Positions 1 to 7,186 of a DNA stretch of 18,772 nt are shown here, piece after piece. This DNA is from JAZMZS01 sp045586105 (GTDB lineage Bacteria > Bacillota > Clostridia > Oscillospirales > CAG-272): NCBI GenBank assembly GCA_045586105.1, contig JAZMZS010000248.1, forward strand, positions 1 to 18,772, written 5' to 3'. Each line of letters starts with the position of its first letter. Within the stretch, counting starts at the first letter, position 1. Below the pieces are notes generated by a model, which ran no database searches, was not told the DNA's origin, and saw only the letters and a program-made list of their open reading frames with translations. The translations under genes and the position numbers were made by a program.

Positions 1-2278
1 CCTGCTCGGCTACAAATGACATCTTTCCGCTCTCATAGACGAGATCTCCTACGACGTAGAACTTGCCCGAGCCTACGTAAACGTACTTTACGTCATTCTC
101 GTTACCGTCAAGGGGAAGAGCAAGAAGCATCGGGCATTCCGACTCTATGGTGGTGCCGTTTGCGTCCTTGATGACGCCGTGAGAGGTCCAGTGTATAAGG
201 TCGGGAGAGGTGTACATCTCACCGGGGCCTCCCGCAATTATCATCAGCCACAGACCGTATTCCTCGAGCCACTGTACCTTCGGATCTCTGAATGCGGAAT
301 AATACTGAGAGGATGCTATTACGGGGTTGCCCGAGTATTTTATAAAGGTGTAACCGCCGTCGGTCGAGTACGCGATCTCCTGCTTGAAGGGAGAGGTCGA
401 CGTATATATCGCGACTACTCTCCTGTCGGGATGCACGGACTCGTCAAAGAGGCCGCTTGTGTTGTTTCTGTCTACCACGCACGAGCCGCTGTAAATACAG
501 TCGTCGCTTTCACGTCCGATAGCAATACCGTGATCTTTCCAGTTGAGAAGATCCTTCGATACTGCGTGTCCCCAGACCTGATTTCCTATCTTCAATCCGT
601 AAGGATTAAACTGATAGTACGCATGGTAATCCCCCGTCGATGCGTCATACCAGAGGCCGTTTGGGTCGTTCATGAAGTTGATCGGAGGAGTAACGTGGTA
701 GCTCGGACGGTATGCATCGTTATAGAGCTGATCCTCCGGAATGCTGCAGTGTATTTCGAGAAGCACTGTATGACGTCTTAGATCAGCATCCGTTACGTCA
801 ACGTATATGCTGTTTTTTCCGTAATTCAGCTTGAAGCTGCCGTCGTCGGCTGCGTTTCTTACCTTTATTTCGTATTTGCAGTCAGCACTCGGAAGGATCC
901 TGCCGCTCTCGCTGTATTTGTCTGTTTTCAGCTTTTGATGCGACTTTGAGAGATCAATATAATAAATTGAATCGCCAAGCGCCAGCTTCGTATCCGCAAG
1001 CTCGACCTCCTTATCCTCCGTTCTGATAGAGATATTGCTGAAGCTTACGTTCGATTTGTAGGAATTGAAGCCAATGTAGCCGCCCGCAAATCCGCTCTCG
1101 GTGTAGGAATATATAAGCTCTCCGTTAAGCTTGTAGGTTATCGTTCCGTTACTTGATACGTTCAGATACATTCTGTACGTATCGGTGAAGGGAAGAAAGT
1201 CTACGGATTTGGTGGTGCTTGCGCCCGTAGAACCGATGCTGCCTGTTTTTACACTGAACAGACGAGCTTTTCTCGTGTTTCTCGCAACGTTGATACCGTA
1301 CCAACCCGAAGAGGGGGTCTTCGGGTCGCGTACACCGAACACGATGCCGCCCGTGTTACTGCCTCCTAAAAAGGTGACGTCAGCCTCCACCGTGAAGGCG
1401 GTTTTTGCGGGGACGCTTGTGCCGCTCATCACAAACGAGTCACCGAGTGACGCGTTATAACCCGTCAGAGCAGAAGCACCGTAGCTCCACGCTCCGTTTA
1501 CGGTGCTGAAAGCATTCTCAAATTCGGGTGTGAACTCGCCCGTGCGGAACTTGATATTCTCGAAGCGTACGCTCGACTTATATGAATTGAGCCCGATATA
1601 TCCGCTGACGTCTGCCGTTTCCTTGTAGGTGCCGACCTTTTTGCCGTCGAGCGTGTAGGTAATAGATCCGTCCTTCGTCATTTTGACGTTTAACAGAAAA
1701 CAACTCTGATCGAGCTGCTCTGCTGTCAGCGTCGACTTGACGTGGGAATTTGTACCTACCGTACCCTGTCCCACGCTGAACAGACGTGCGTTTCGCTGCG
1801 ATCTGTCCACGTTTACGCAATACCACGCCGCAGAAGGGACCTCTGCCGATTTGACACCGAAGCAAAGCCCCGCCGCACTTCCCGAGAGGATGCAGACCTG
1901 AGCCTCAAATTCAAAGGCGGTATTGGGAGGAACGTAGATATCCGTCATAGCGTAGGAATCGCCTAAAGAGTCGTTGCTTGCGGTCATTTTCCCGTTTGCA
2001 TAGCTCCACGCTCCGTTGCTATAGCTGAAATATGAATTTGCCGCCATAGGCTCAAGATCGGACGCGTCGGTCGGGGATTGCGGTATATCCGCGCTTTCGC
2101 TGTCAGGCGAAGTATCATTTTGCGAGGTGTCAAATTCGTTGGTTGCGTTCGTTGTATCGGTCATAGCGTCCTCCGCATCGGTGCCTGCCGTTTGTCCGTT
2201 CGAGCATCCGCTTGCCGCAAGCGTGCACAAGAGCACGGAAATGACGAAAAGCAACCTCAGAATGGATCTATTTCTCAT
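1..2278 (-). CDS. GH32 family surface lipoprotein (levanase/fructanase-like), 3' end cut by window edge
   Basis: Open without a stop from the ATG at 2278 to base 1 (759 residues so far). The first 24 residues are a lipoprotein signal ending in a lipobox (AASGC, Cys25), so the protein should be anchored outside the membrane. A Thr/Asp/Ser-rich linker follows. Two tandem concanavalin-A-like (LamG/DUF1080-like) domains lie at about residues 78-240 and 256-420; both end in a GYIGxNSYKS motif and are recognisably duplicated. The GH32 catalytic propeller starts near residue 530: NDPNG at 537-541 (Asp538 nucleophile), RDP at 664-666 (transition-state stabiliser) and EC at 714-715 (Glu714 acid/base). 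All three family signatures are intact. Expected role: hydrolysis of beta-fructans (levan, inulin or sucrose; linkage cannot be told). Its start overlaps the stop of the upstream GH32 gene by 11 bp, implying translational coupling. The rest of the propeller and the C-terminal beta-sandwich lie outside the window. Confidence 0.93.
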   Translation of the reverse strand, partial: MRNRSILRLLFVISVLLCTLAASGCSNGQTAGTDAEDAMTDTTNATNEFDTSQNDTSPDSESADIPQSPTDASDLEPMAANSYFSYSNGAWSYANGKMTASNDSLGDSYAMTDIYVPPNTAFEFEAQVCILSGSAAGLCFGVKSAEVPSAAWYCVNVDRSQRNARLFSVGQGTVGTNSHVKSTLTAEQLDQSCFLLNVKMTKDGSITYTLDGKKVGTYKETADVSGYIGLNSYKSSVRFENIKFRTGEFTPEFENAFSTVNGAWSYGASALTGYNASLGDSFVMSGTSVPAKTAFTVEADVTFLGGSNTGGIVFGVRDPKTPSSGWYGINVARNTRKARLFSVKTGSIGSTGASTTKSVDFLPFTDTYRMYLNVSSNGTITYKLNGELIYSYTESGFAGGYIGFNSYKSNVSFSNISIRTEDKEVELADTKLALGDSIYYIDLSKSHQKLKTDKYSESGRILPSADCKYEIKVRNAADDGSFKLNYGKNSIYVDVTDADLRRHTVLLEIHCSIPEDQLYNDAYRPSYHVTPPINFMNDPNGLWYDASTGDYHAYYQFNPYGLKIGNQVWGHAVSKDLLNWKDHGIAIGRESDDCIYSGSCVVDRNNTSGLFDESVHPDRRVVAIYTSTSPFKQEIAYSTDGGYTFIKYSGNPVIASSQYYSAFRDPKVQWLEEYGLWLMIIAGGPGEMYTSPDLIHWTSHGVIKDANGTTIESECPMLLALPLDGNENDVKYVYVGSGKFYVVGDLVYESGKMSFVAEQ

Positions 2279-3827
2279 CGTATACTCCTTTCAGCTTGTG
2301 TACCTCTACGTGATCAAGCGTGAGTGCTTCATTTTTGAATATCTTGCTATACGGCAGGTTATAGTCCGCAATAGCGGACACTGCAAGGAAGGATCTTCCG
2401 CCGTCGCAGTAAAGCTCTATCGAGGAGGTGTCCGCAATTATCCGAAGCTCGAGCCCGTCACGGAAAAGAGACAGGGGCATTTTTGCCCTTTTGCACCTTA
2501 TCTCGTTTAGCTCCATGTCACATATTATCTCGGTGCCGAATATATTCAGCTTCAGCTTTTCTCCGAGGACGTATTTGCAGGAGATGGAAATATCAGCCGC
2601 TCCCGTACCGAGATCATAGACGGCATCCGAAACGAGCGTAAGCCCATCCGAGCACTCAGAGCAAATATACAGCTTCTCTATCTCCTTTATCGGTAGGCAG
2701 GAGAGAAAAAGCTCCCCGTCGCGCCGCGTGAGCTTCATCTCCGCGGGGAAGCCCATCTGAGAGGTAAAGCCGTCGGCGGGGCTGTTTATACTATTCCAGG
2801 ATATTCTGATAACGCGCCCGTCCTCTACGCCCGAGAAGCTTTGCGCCGCGTAGCTCATCCTGAGGTGCGTGAGGCTCTTTACGGGGGCTTCGGGCGTGAA
2901 GACGCCTTCCTTGAACCGCCCGACGATATATCTGTCAAGCGCACCCATTATCACCCAATATCTGACACCGCCGCATACGAGCGGGAATATATCGGGGCAT
3001 TCGGCATCCCCCGTGAGCGTGAGCCGCTGCAGCTCCTCCCACCTCACGAGATCCCGTGAGGTAAGCAGGACGTATTCGTTTTCCTTTAAAAAGAGCGCCA
3101 TTACGTACTTGCCTATCTCCTCGACGAAGACCACCTTCGGATCTCTGTTCGAGCCCGCAATATGCGTAACTATCGGGTTGCCCTCGTATTTTTTGAAGGT
3201 AACGCCGTTGTCGGTCGAGTACGCGAGGCATTGAGTGAACGGCTTTCCGCGCGAGAGAACGTTCGCTCCGCCTGCCGCCGTATAATAGAGCAGCATCGCA
3301 TCCTTGCCAAGACCGCTTACGTTGTCACGGTCGGTTATAGCCGAGCCCGAGAACATAGTTCCGAGCTCGTCGGGGAAGAGAGCGATATCCTTTTCCTCCC
3401 AATGGAGAAGATCGCGCGAGACTGCGTGTCCCCAGTGCATGTTCCCCCATTCCGCTCCCGCGGGATTATACTGGTAGAACATGTGATAGGTGCCGTCCTT
3501 GTATATAAGGCCGTTTGGGTCGTTGTTCCATCCGTTTTTTACGGTGAAATGCACCCTCGGTCTGAACCTCTCGGCGTATACCTCAGAGCCGATAAATTCG
3601 TCACCGAGCTTCGGGGTGTAGGGCACGTCGGGCTCTATCTCGAGATCAACGCTCTTTCCGATAAACGCCGAAACGTCTACGTAAGCCGTAAAATCGGGAG
3701 AGATATTATCTATTTTACAAACGAAGTCGAATATCAGCTTCCCGTCCTCGTAGATGAACACTCTTTTCTGAGAAGCGTGCTTGCATGCGGGCAGGATCAG
3801 ATACTTTTTATCAATAAAGACCTTCAT
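2268..3827 (-). CDS. Cytoplasmic GH32 beta-fructosidase (sucrose-6-P hydrolase / levanase / fructan hydrolase type)
   Basis: 519 residues, the normal size for a single-domain-set GH32. There is no signal peptide, so it should act in the cytoplasm on imported sucrose or fructo-oligosaccharides. After an N-terminal strand region of about 95 residues the catalytic propeller shows NDPNG at 102-106 (Asp103 nucleophile), FSGS at 159-162, RDP at 228-230 and EC at 276-277 (Glu276 acid/base), followed by a C-terminal beta-sandwich from roughly residue 380. I chose the ATG at 3827 because GGAGGTGG sits just upstream; an earlier in-frame ATG at 3875 lies upstream of the predicted promoter's -10 box. First gene of the minus-strand unit; its last codons overlap the start of the surface GH32. 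Whether the substrate is phosphorylated (PTS) or not cannot be told, because no transporter is visible. Confidence 0.93.
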   Translation of the reverse strand: MKVFIDKKYLILPACKHASQKRVFIYEDGKLIFDFVCKIDNISPDFTAYVDVSAFIGKSVDLEIEPDVPYTPKLGDEFIGSEVYAERFRPRVHFTVKNGWNNDPNGLIYKDGTYHMFYQYNPAGAEWGNMHWGHAVSRDLLHWEEKDIALFPDELGTMFSGSAITDRDNVSGLGKDAMLLYYTAAGGANVLSRGKPFTQCLAYSTDNGVTFKKYEGNPIVTHIAGSNRDPKVVFVEEIGKYVMALFLKENEYVLLTSRDLVRWEELQRLTLTGDAECPDIFPLVCGGVRYWVIMGALDRYIVGRFKEGVFTPEAPVKSLTHLRMSYAAQSFSGVEDGRVIRISWNSINSPADGFTSQMGFPAEMKLTRRDGELFLSCLPIKEIEKLYICSECSDGLTLVSDAVYDLGTGAADISISCKYVLGEKLKLNIFGTEIICDMELNEIRCKRAKMPLSLFRDGLELRIIADTSSIELYCDGGRSFLAVSAIADYNLPYSKIFKNEALTLDHVEVHKLKGVYDEK

Positions 3828-3846
3828 TTCTTCCACCTCCAAGAAC

Positions 3847-3875
3847 AGTATACCACGGGGAAGGGTGTATATCAA
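3847..3875 (-). promoter_or_regulatory. Sigma-A promoter of the GH32 operon
   Basis: On the minus strand TTGATA (3870-3875) is followed, after a 17-nt spacer, by TATACT (3847-3852). The predicted transcript would start near 3840, leaving a leader of only about a dozen bases that is mostly the Shine-Dalgarno site of the 3827 start. The -35 box shares two bases with one half of the direct repeat at 3874-3906. Confidence 0.7.
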
Positions 3876-3906
3876 GTGAAACTACGCCCGCAAAGTGAGA
3901 AAACGC
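3874..3906. promoter_or_regulatory. Putative AraC-type operator: two direct repeats 19 bp apart
   Basis: The motif AAGTGA-N4-ACGC occurs at 3874-3887 and again at 3893-3906, with the same internal spacing and a 19-bp period. Eleven of 14 positions match. It lies between the -35 boxes of the two divergent promoters and overlaps the GH32 -35 box by two bases, a geometry known for AraC-family activators, which bind directly repeated half-sites about two helical turns apart. Its binding by the adjacent AraC-type regulator is inference. Confidence 0.5.
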
Positions 3907-3928
3907 GACCTTGTAAAAAAGGATGATA

Positions 3929-3957
3929 TTGACAAAAAAGCCGATTTTACTTATAAT
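3929..3957 (+). promoter_or_regulatory. Perfect-consensus sigma-A promoter of the regulator-fructokinase operon
   Basis: TTGACA (3929-3934), a 17-nt spacer and TATAAT (3952-3957) match the sigma-A consensus exactly. The transcript should start near 3964, about 18 bases before the regulator's ATG and just before its GGGGAGGTGA Shine-Dalgarno site. Such a strong basal promoter suggests the regulator and kinase are either made constitutively or held down by a repressor. Confidence 0.85.
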
Positions 3958-3981
3958 GTGTGTAAGCGGGGAGGTGAGATT

Positions 3982-4782
3982 ATGCTGTCTTTTTTTACGC
4001 CGAAGGAAGCCTATCAGAGAAACGAGGAGCCCGTTTCGATCAGCCTGCTTACCGCGCGCAAGGTGCTGACCGATACCGACAAAAGCCGGATAATGGAGCG
4101 GACCTACGATAATTACGCTCTCGTGTACGCGCAGTCGGGCAGCTTTTGCTGCTATATAAACGAGGAGAAGGTAACGCTCGGGGACGGAGAGCTGCTTTGC
4201 CTCGGGAAATACGCGAGATTTGCCATTCAGCCCGACGGCAAGAGGGAGGGCGTTTTCTTCGTGATAGAATTCAACGCAAGCGACCTGAGCTTTATCGAGC
4301 TTGAACGAGGCAGGATAAAATGCTTTGCACGGAGCAGCGTGCGCGGGCTTATTCGTGATATCTACGGAGAATCGAAAAAACGGCATTCTATCGCCGAGGC
4401 TTATCTTCTTGCCCTTTTGCTCACGCTTTCGCAAGCGCCCGACGCCTGCCCCTCCGACGGCGTGATCTACGAAAAAGCGTCGCGTTATATAATCGACAAC
4501 GCACACCGAGATCTGCGTACCCGAGACGTTGCGGAGGCTCTCGGATATAACAAGGACTATCTCGGACGCTTGTTTTTGCGCTACGGAGGAAAAACGCTCA
4601 AGGAAGCAATATCCGAGGAAAGGCTCGGACAGGCAAAGGGACTTTTGGCAACCACTGACTATGACATGAACAGAATTGCCGCGTTGCTGAGCTTTTCGGG
4701 CACCAATACCTTCGTGAAATTTTTTAAGTATCATACGAAAATGACTCCAAGTGAATACAGAAGGATGAAAAGAAAAATATGA
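3982..4782 (+). CDS. AraC/XylS-family transcriptional regulator of the fructan locus
   Basis: 266 residues. The N-terminal ~150 residues look like a sugar-sensing, cupin-type arm (strand-rich, with a CYINEEKVTLGDGELLCL stretch at 56-73). The C-terminal ~100 residues carry the two helix-turn-helix units of the AraC family: RTRDVAEALGYNKDYLGRLF at 179-198, and a second unit ending in the family signature at about 229-261, including FVKFFKYHTKMTPSEYRR. The ATG at 3982 is preceded by a strong GGGGAGGTGA; an in-frame GTG at 3895 lies upstream of the promoter and is unlikely to be used. Its stop overlaps the fructokinase start (ATGA), and it is divergent from the GH32 operon, so it most likely controls both units in response to fructose, sucrose or a fructan-derived sugar. 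The inducer is unknown. Confidence 0.93.
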   Translation: MLSFFTPKEAYQRNEEPVSISLLTARKVLTDTDKSRIMERTYDNYALVYAQSGSFCCYINEEKVTLGDGELLCLGKYARFAIQPDGKREGVFFVIEFNASDLSFIELERGRIKCFARSSVRGLIRDIYGESKKRHSIAEAYLLALLLTLSQAPDACPSDGVIYEKASRYIIDNAHRDLRTRDVAEALGYNKDYLGRLFLRYGGKTLKEAISEERLGQAKGLLATTDYDMNRIAALLSFSGTNTFVKFFKYHTKMTPSEYRRMKRKI

Positions 4783-5681
4783 AACTGAAGATTTTGAGCT
4801 TCGGCGAGATCATCTGGGACGTATATAACGACGATAAGACACTCGGCGGAGCACCCCTTAATTTTGCCGCTCACGCTGTAAAATGCGGTGCGGACGGATA
4901 TATACTTTCAGCCGTCGGACGTGACGAGTACGGTGCGCAGGCACGCGCAATCACCGAGGCGTCGGGGGTCAAGACCGATCTTCTCGGCGTGAATACCTAC
5001 CCCACGGGCAGATGCGACGTTACTCTCGGAGAGGGCGGGATACCTAAGTACGAAATAGCACGGGACACGGCGTACGATAACGTATCGCTGTCCGAAAAAG
5101 AGCTTGAATACGTATCCTTGCAGTGCTTCGATGCGTTGTATTTCGGAACGCTGATACAGCGTTCTCCCGTCTCCCGCGCGGCGCTTGAGCAGATCTGCGC
5201 CAACGTAAAATTCAAGGATATAATATGCGACGTTAATCTCCGTGACGGGTGTTACAGCGCCGAGACTGCCTTGTACTGCCTTCAAAACGCAACTATACTC
5301 AAGATAAGCGACGAGGAGGAGCCGGAGCTAAGGCGGATGGGCTTGTACCGCAGTATCGACTCTTCGCCCGAGTCGGTTGCTTTGAGTATTTCCGAGAAAT
5401 ACCCGAACGTAAGAATATTGCTTTTAACGATGGGCAAAAACGGTTCCGTTACGTACTGCGCAGAAACGAAAAAGCTTTATTTCACCCCCGCCGTAAAGAC
5501 GAAGGTCATCTCCACCGTCGGTGCGGGCGACAGCTTCCTCGCCGCCTGGTGCTGTTCATATTTAAACGGGGAAGATATAGAAACGGCAAACGAAAAAGCG
5601 GCAACGCTCAGCGCTTTCGTCGTCAGCCGAAAGGAAGCGGTCCCGCATTATGAATTGAAAAACAACGTCTTTGTGTTTTGA
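4779..5681 (+). CDS. PfkB-family sugar kinase, probable fructokinase
   Basis: 300 residues, standard for the ribokinase/PfkB family. The N-terminal sugar-binding motif GGAPLNFA is at 23-30 and the C-terminal PfkB signature ends in GAGDSF at 248-253, with Asp251 as catalytic base and the GAG forming the anion hole. DVNLRDGCY at 151-159 resembles the DVNLR segment usual in bacterial fructokinases. Expected reaction: ATP + D-fructose to fructose 6-phosphate (EC 2.7.1.4), feeding glycolysis in the cytoplasm. The ATG overlaps the regulator's stop by four bases, so the two are translationally coupled. The substrate assignment rests on GH32 neighbours and the GGAPLNFA/DVNLR motifs; another ketose or 2-keto sugar kinase activity is possible. 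Confidence 0.88.
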   Translation: MKLKILSFGEIIWDVYNDDKTLGGAPLNFAAHAVKCGADGYILSAVGRDEYGAQARAITEASGVKTDLLGVNTYPTGRCDVTLGEGGIPKYEIARDTAYDNVSLSEKELEYVSLQCFDALYFGTLIQRSPVSRAALEQICANVKFKDIICDVNLRDGCYSAETALYCLQNATILKISDEEEPELRRMGLYRSIDSSPESVALSISEKYPNVRILLLTMGKNGSVTYCAETKKLYFTPAVKTKVISTVGAGDSFLAAWCCSYLNGEDIETANEKAATLSAFVVSRKEAVPHYELKNNVFVF

Positions 5682-5763
5682 GAGCGTATTAGAATTGCGG
5701 TAAGAGGCATGGACCGCAAATACCGAAGGATACTTTGACAGAAAATATTGTATAAAGCAACGA

Positions 5764-5807
5764 AAAACACCGTTATTTACAGCAAATGCCGTAAATAACG
5801 GTGTTTT
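5764..5807. terminator. Bidirectional intrinsic terminator between fructokinase and GH172
   Basis: A perfect 17-bp inverted repeat (left arm 5764-5780, right arm 5791-5807) with a 10-nt loop. The stem ends in four A/T pairs; a further T after the stem on the minus strand gives U5, and on the plus strand a T-run follows a few bases later (around 5814-5821). It serves the two convergent genes on either side. A weaker 7-bp hairpin (5695-5701 with 5713-5719) lies just after the fructokinase stop. Confidence 0.85.
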
Positions 5808-5928
5808 GATCAACTTTTTTTCAGCTCAGTATAGTCTGTACCGAGAACCCGCACGGTAGAGACACCGACAAGCATAACGCTTCTGTCGGGGCGGCTTTTG
5901 CGTTCTTCGCCATCCCCCTGCCCCCTTC

Positions 5929-6984
5929 TTATTTTATCTCAAGCTCGTCCTTTGAGGGGAAGGGCGGGTATTCGTCCTCGAGGTTGTCCGAATACCAGTA
6001 TGCTACCGACGAGATATCGTCCTGCAGAGGAAGATATCTGCCCTCGCTTCTCCAGCCGAGAGCCTGAATGGTAACTTTGAGGTCTTCTTTGAAGTATATC
6101 GGGTCTGTGATGTGGAAGCGGTACATATTAAAGTAGCGCTGAGATGCGTACAGCCCGTCCGTGTGCTGTACCTTATACATTCCTGCGTAAGGAGTGCAGA
6201 ATTCCACGTATTCGCGGTTCACGTCGAAGTCGTAAGCGCCGCAGAAGTAATCCTCCGTACCCGTGCCGCAGATAGTAGGAAAGTCCGCGTCTCCGTCGAT
6301 ATAGAACTTTATCTCGCCCTCGCCCCACCAGCCGTTGGTCTTCGTTCCCCAGTTGATATAAGTGCCGACATAGTGACCGTTGCCCTTTATACCGTCGAGG
6401 ATGGTGTGGACCTCCTTGTAGGGGACGGGATCGGTGCGTCTGAACTGAGCGTGAAGATAGAGAGCGTCCTCCCCTATCTCCTTTTCCTCACAGTCGATCT
6501 GATAGTAGACCACGCAATCCTCCGCACCCGTGTTTTCCACTTCAATGCGAAAACCCGTGCGGTAAGGCATCTCGAGATAACAGTTGAGCCCTTTTCTGGG
6601 GTTTGCACATATGGCAAGAGAGGATAGCTGTCTGTATTCTCTGTAGTCCGCATTGCAGAAAAAGTCGGAGAGAGGGACCTCTATTGCCGGTCTCGCTTGC
6701 CCGTCGAAGAATATGCGCAGAACGAGCAGCCTGCCCATTTTTGCGTTGTCGGTGATCCAGATGTGCTTTATAGCGCCCATCCCCTTTATATCGGCAAGCA
6801 CGAGCGATTCTCTCGCCGTGATATGCATATAGGGATTTACCTTCCAGCCTCTTCCGAGCTCGCGCGCGGCGTAGGAAGCGCTCCCTTCCTCCGCCATGCC
6901 TCCTTTTCCCTTTTCTCCCGTCAGATTTTCGGGGGATACGGAAAATGTGCGTATGTTCTTTTTCGTCGTAAGATCGCTTAACAT
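5929..6984 (-). CDS. GH172 family glycoside hydrolase (DUF2961), putative alpha-fructofuranosidase / difructose-anhydride enzyme
   Basis: 351 residues with no signal peptide, hence cytoplasmic. The sequence matches the DUF2961 pattern: GWKVNPYMHI near 46-55, GMGAIKHIWIT at 68-78, the NGWWGEGE block at 217-224 and GTGTEDYF at 240-247. Glu222 and Glu244 are the likely catalytic carboxylates, because the pair of conserved glutamates in this family has about this spacing (22 residues here). DUF2961 was reclassified as GH172 after characterisation of a difructose dianhydride I synthase/hydrolase; other members cleave D-arabinan or arabinofuranosides. Placement beside two GH32 enzymes and a fructokinase favours a fructose-containing substrate here, but that is inference. 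ATG 6984 has AAAGGA eight bases upstream. It is transcribed toward the fructokinase and separated from the LRR gene by about 200 bases, so it is probably its own unit; I see no convincing promoter. Confidence 0.85.
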   Translation of the reverse strand: MLSDLTTKKNIRTFSVSPENLTGEKGKGGMAEEGSASYAARELGRGWKVNPYMHITARESLVLADIKGMGAIKHIWITDNAKMGRLLVLRIFFDGQARPAIEVPLSDFFCNADYREYRQLSSLAICANPRKGLNCYLEMPYRTGFRIEVENTGAEDCVVYYQIDCEEKEIGEDALYLHAQFRRTDPVPYKEVHTILDGIKGNGHYVGTYINWGTKTNGWWGEGEIKFYIDGDADFPTICGTGTEDYFCGAYDFDVNREYVEFCTPYAGMYKVQHTDGLYASQRYFNMYRFHITDPIYFKEDLKVTIQALGWRSEGRYLPLQDDISSVAYWYSDNLEDEYPPFPSKDELEIK

Positions 6985-7064
6985 TTTTTGTATCCTTTCT
7001 TTTTGCGGATTTATTAAATCGTTTTTTGTTGCATAGGAAATTGCGTAAAGATCTTCCCTTCGTC

Positions 7065-7126
7065 CTGTCATTCACTCCCCTCGCGCGCTGAGCTTCCAAC
7101 CGGGGAAGCCTCCTCAAGAATGACAG
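7065..7126. repeat. REP/MITE-like palindromic element
   Basis: A 9-bp perfect terminal inverted repeat (CTGTCATTC at 7065-7073, GAATGACAG at 7118-7126) encloses a second hairpin (GCTTCC 7092-7097, GGAAGC 7104-7109). Nested palindromes with TGTCATTC/GAATGACA ends are a form I recall as dispersed intergenic repeats in gut Clostridia genomes. No coding capacity. It lies in the 200-base gap upstream of GH172 and could act as an RNA hairpin in any read-through transcript. Confidence 0.55.
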
Positions 7127-7186
7127 CGGGTTGAGCGCGGCAGAGTGCCGTCAGGTTTTTTAAAAAACTGCTTTTACGTATGAATA

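Noticed and set aside
3828..3875. ATG at 3875 as the start of the cytoplasmic GH32
   Set aside because: It overlaps the predicted -35 box and would precede the transcript start; ATG 3827 has GGAGGTGG.
3895..3981. GTG at 3895 as the start of the AraC-type regulator
   Set aside because: It lies upstream of the perfect promoter (3929-3957) and has no good ribosome site, whereas ATG 3982 has GGGGAGGTGA.
5735..5756. TTGACA followed by TATAAA as a promoter after the fructokinase
   Set aside because: The spacer is only 10 bases and no plus-strand gene follows.
7150..7175. T6A6 palindrome and the small CGGCA-GAG-TGCCG hairpin as a terminator of the LRR gene
   Set aside because: The hairpin is followed by T on the plus strand, while the LRR gene is read from the minus strand; the 5-bp stem is weak.
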